A stretch of 64,000 nt of DNA from Ochromonas danica (taxonomy: Eukaryota > Sar > Chrysophyceae > Chromulinales > Chromulinaceae). The notes under the pieces are model-generated. The model saw nothing but the letters and a program-made list of their open reading frames with translations, was not told the DNA's origin and ran no database searches. A program made the translations under genes and the position numbers. How positions within the stretch are numbered: the first letter of the stretch is position 1; each line of letters begins with the position of its first letter. The DNA lies in assembly GCA_015146655.1 (NCBI GenBank), contig VKHL01000078.1, positions 65,454 to 129,453 of the forward strand. Direction: 5' to 3'. This document shows positions 63,588-64,000 of the stretch, piece after piece.

Positions 63588-64000
63588 CTCTTGTCAATAA
63601 TTACTACTAAATTCTTATCAGTCGATAACTATTGTGCCTGAAAGACCAATTCTCCGAAAGAGTCTCTGACTATTATCTGCCATCACAATATTAACATTTC
63701 AAGGTTAGTTGAAGACAACCATGATATAGGAGTAAATTTAAGGTGGTTGGTTTGGTTTACCTCTGCTGGCGCACTTCTTGAACAAAAGAGGAAATGAAAA
63801 TTGATTAAGTTCGCTGTGATGATGAGAGGGGAAAGCGAAACGTGGCGATTATTCTATTGCTGCTGGAAAATCCTACCGTAAAAACGTTTGAAAAACGATA
63901 CGATACCGAAACTATCTAGAAAGAGTGGTTTGTTGTTTGAAAATGTGGAAGAGAATTATAGAGGGATGGAAATAAAGTCAAGAAAAGGATAGCAAGAAAA
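63588..64000. other. Promoter side of LRR member 3, window edge
   Basis: No gene is visible up to the right edge. The first 60 nt resemble the DNA upstream of member 2 (near 60260-60300). Confidence 0.5.

Overview
The window is eukaryotic nuclear DNA. Genes are split by short GT-AG introns (about 60-150 nt, longest about 380), flanks are full of microsatellites, a 246-nt TTAGGG array is present, and conserved proteins include an Ipi1/TEX10 ribosome-assembly factor and a Gaa1-like GPI-transamidase subunit. Density and intron size suggest a free-living protist. I cannot name the lineage from sequence alone; no prokaryotic operon, plasmid or CRISPR feature is present.

Left part (1-5.1 kb): a signal-peptide/one-TM protein and an F-box-like leucine-rich-repeat (LRR) protein with a broken second 5' end next to it. 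Central part (5.2-28.3 kb): seven APC-superfamily permease genes (P1-P7, orientations - - + + - + +), nearly identical in some blocks and divergent in others. P1/P2 are a 2.2-kb direct duplication. P5/P6 lie on the arms of an inverted repeat of about 3 kb per arm. P4/P7 share leader and 3' flank. The cluster also holds a small transposon-like element with a perfect 5-bp target duplication, a (ATC)n array and a relic gene. At 29.3 kb an interstitial telomere-like array sits about 100 bp before a GH172 (DUF2961) glycoside hydrolase gene.

Right part (32-64 kb): a frameshifted acidic/Cys-motif gene, a zone of uncertain exon relics, then compact genes: Gaa1-like, a Ser-rich coiled-coil protein, a secreted subtilisin-like protease of the KP-43 type, a Q-rich protein, an exostosin-like (GT47) glycosyltransferase, a polytopic membrane protein, Ipi1/TEX10, a secreted GT-A-like protein, and two more F-box-like LRR genes with a pseudogene between them. 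The LRR family thus brackets the window.

The genes do not form one pathway. The central locus looks like an expanding transporter family homogenised by gene conversion, with variable transmembrane blocks between constant blocks. Several foldback sequences in the intergenic DNA are unexplained. Exon joins given here were worked out by hand from splice-site and frame agreement and are not transcript-supported.
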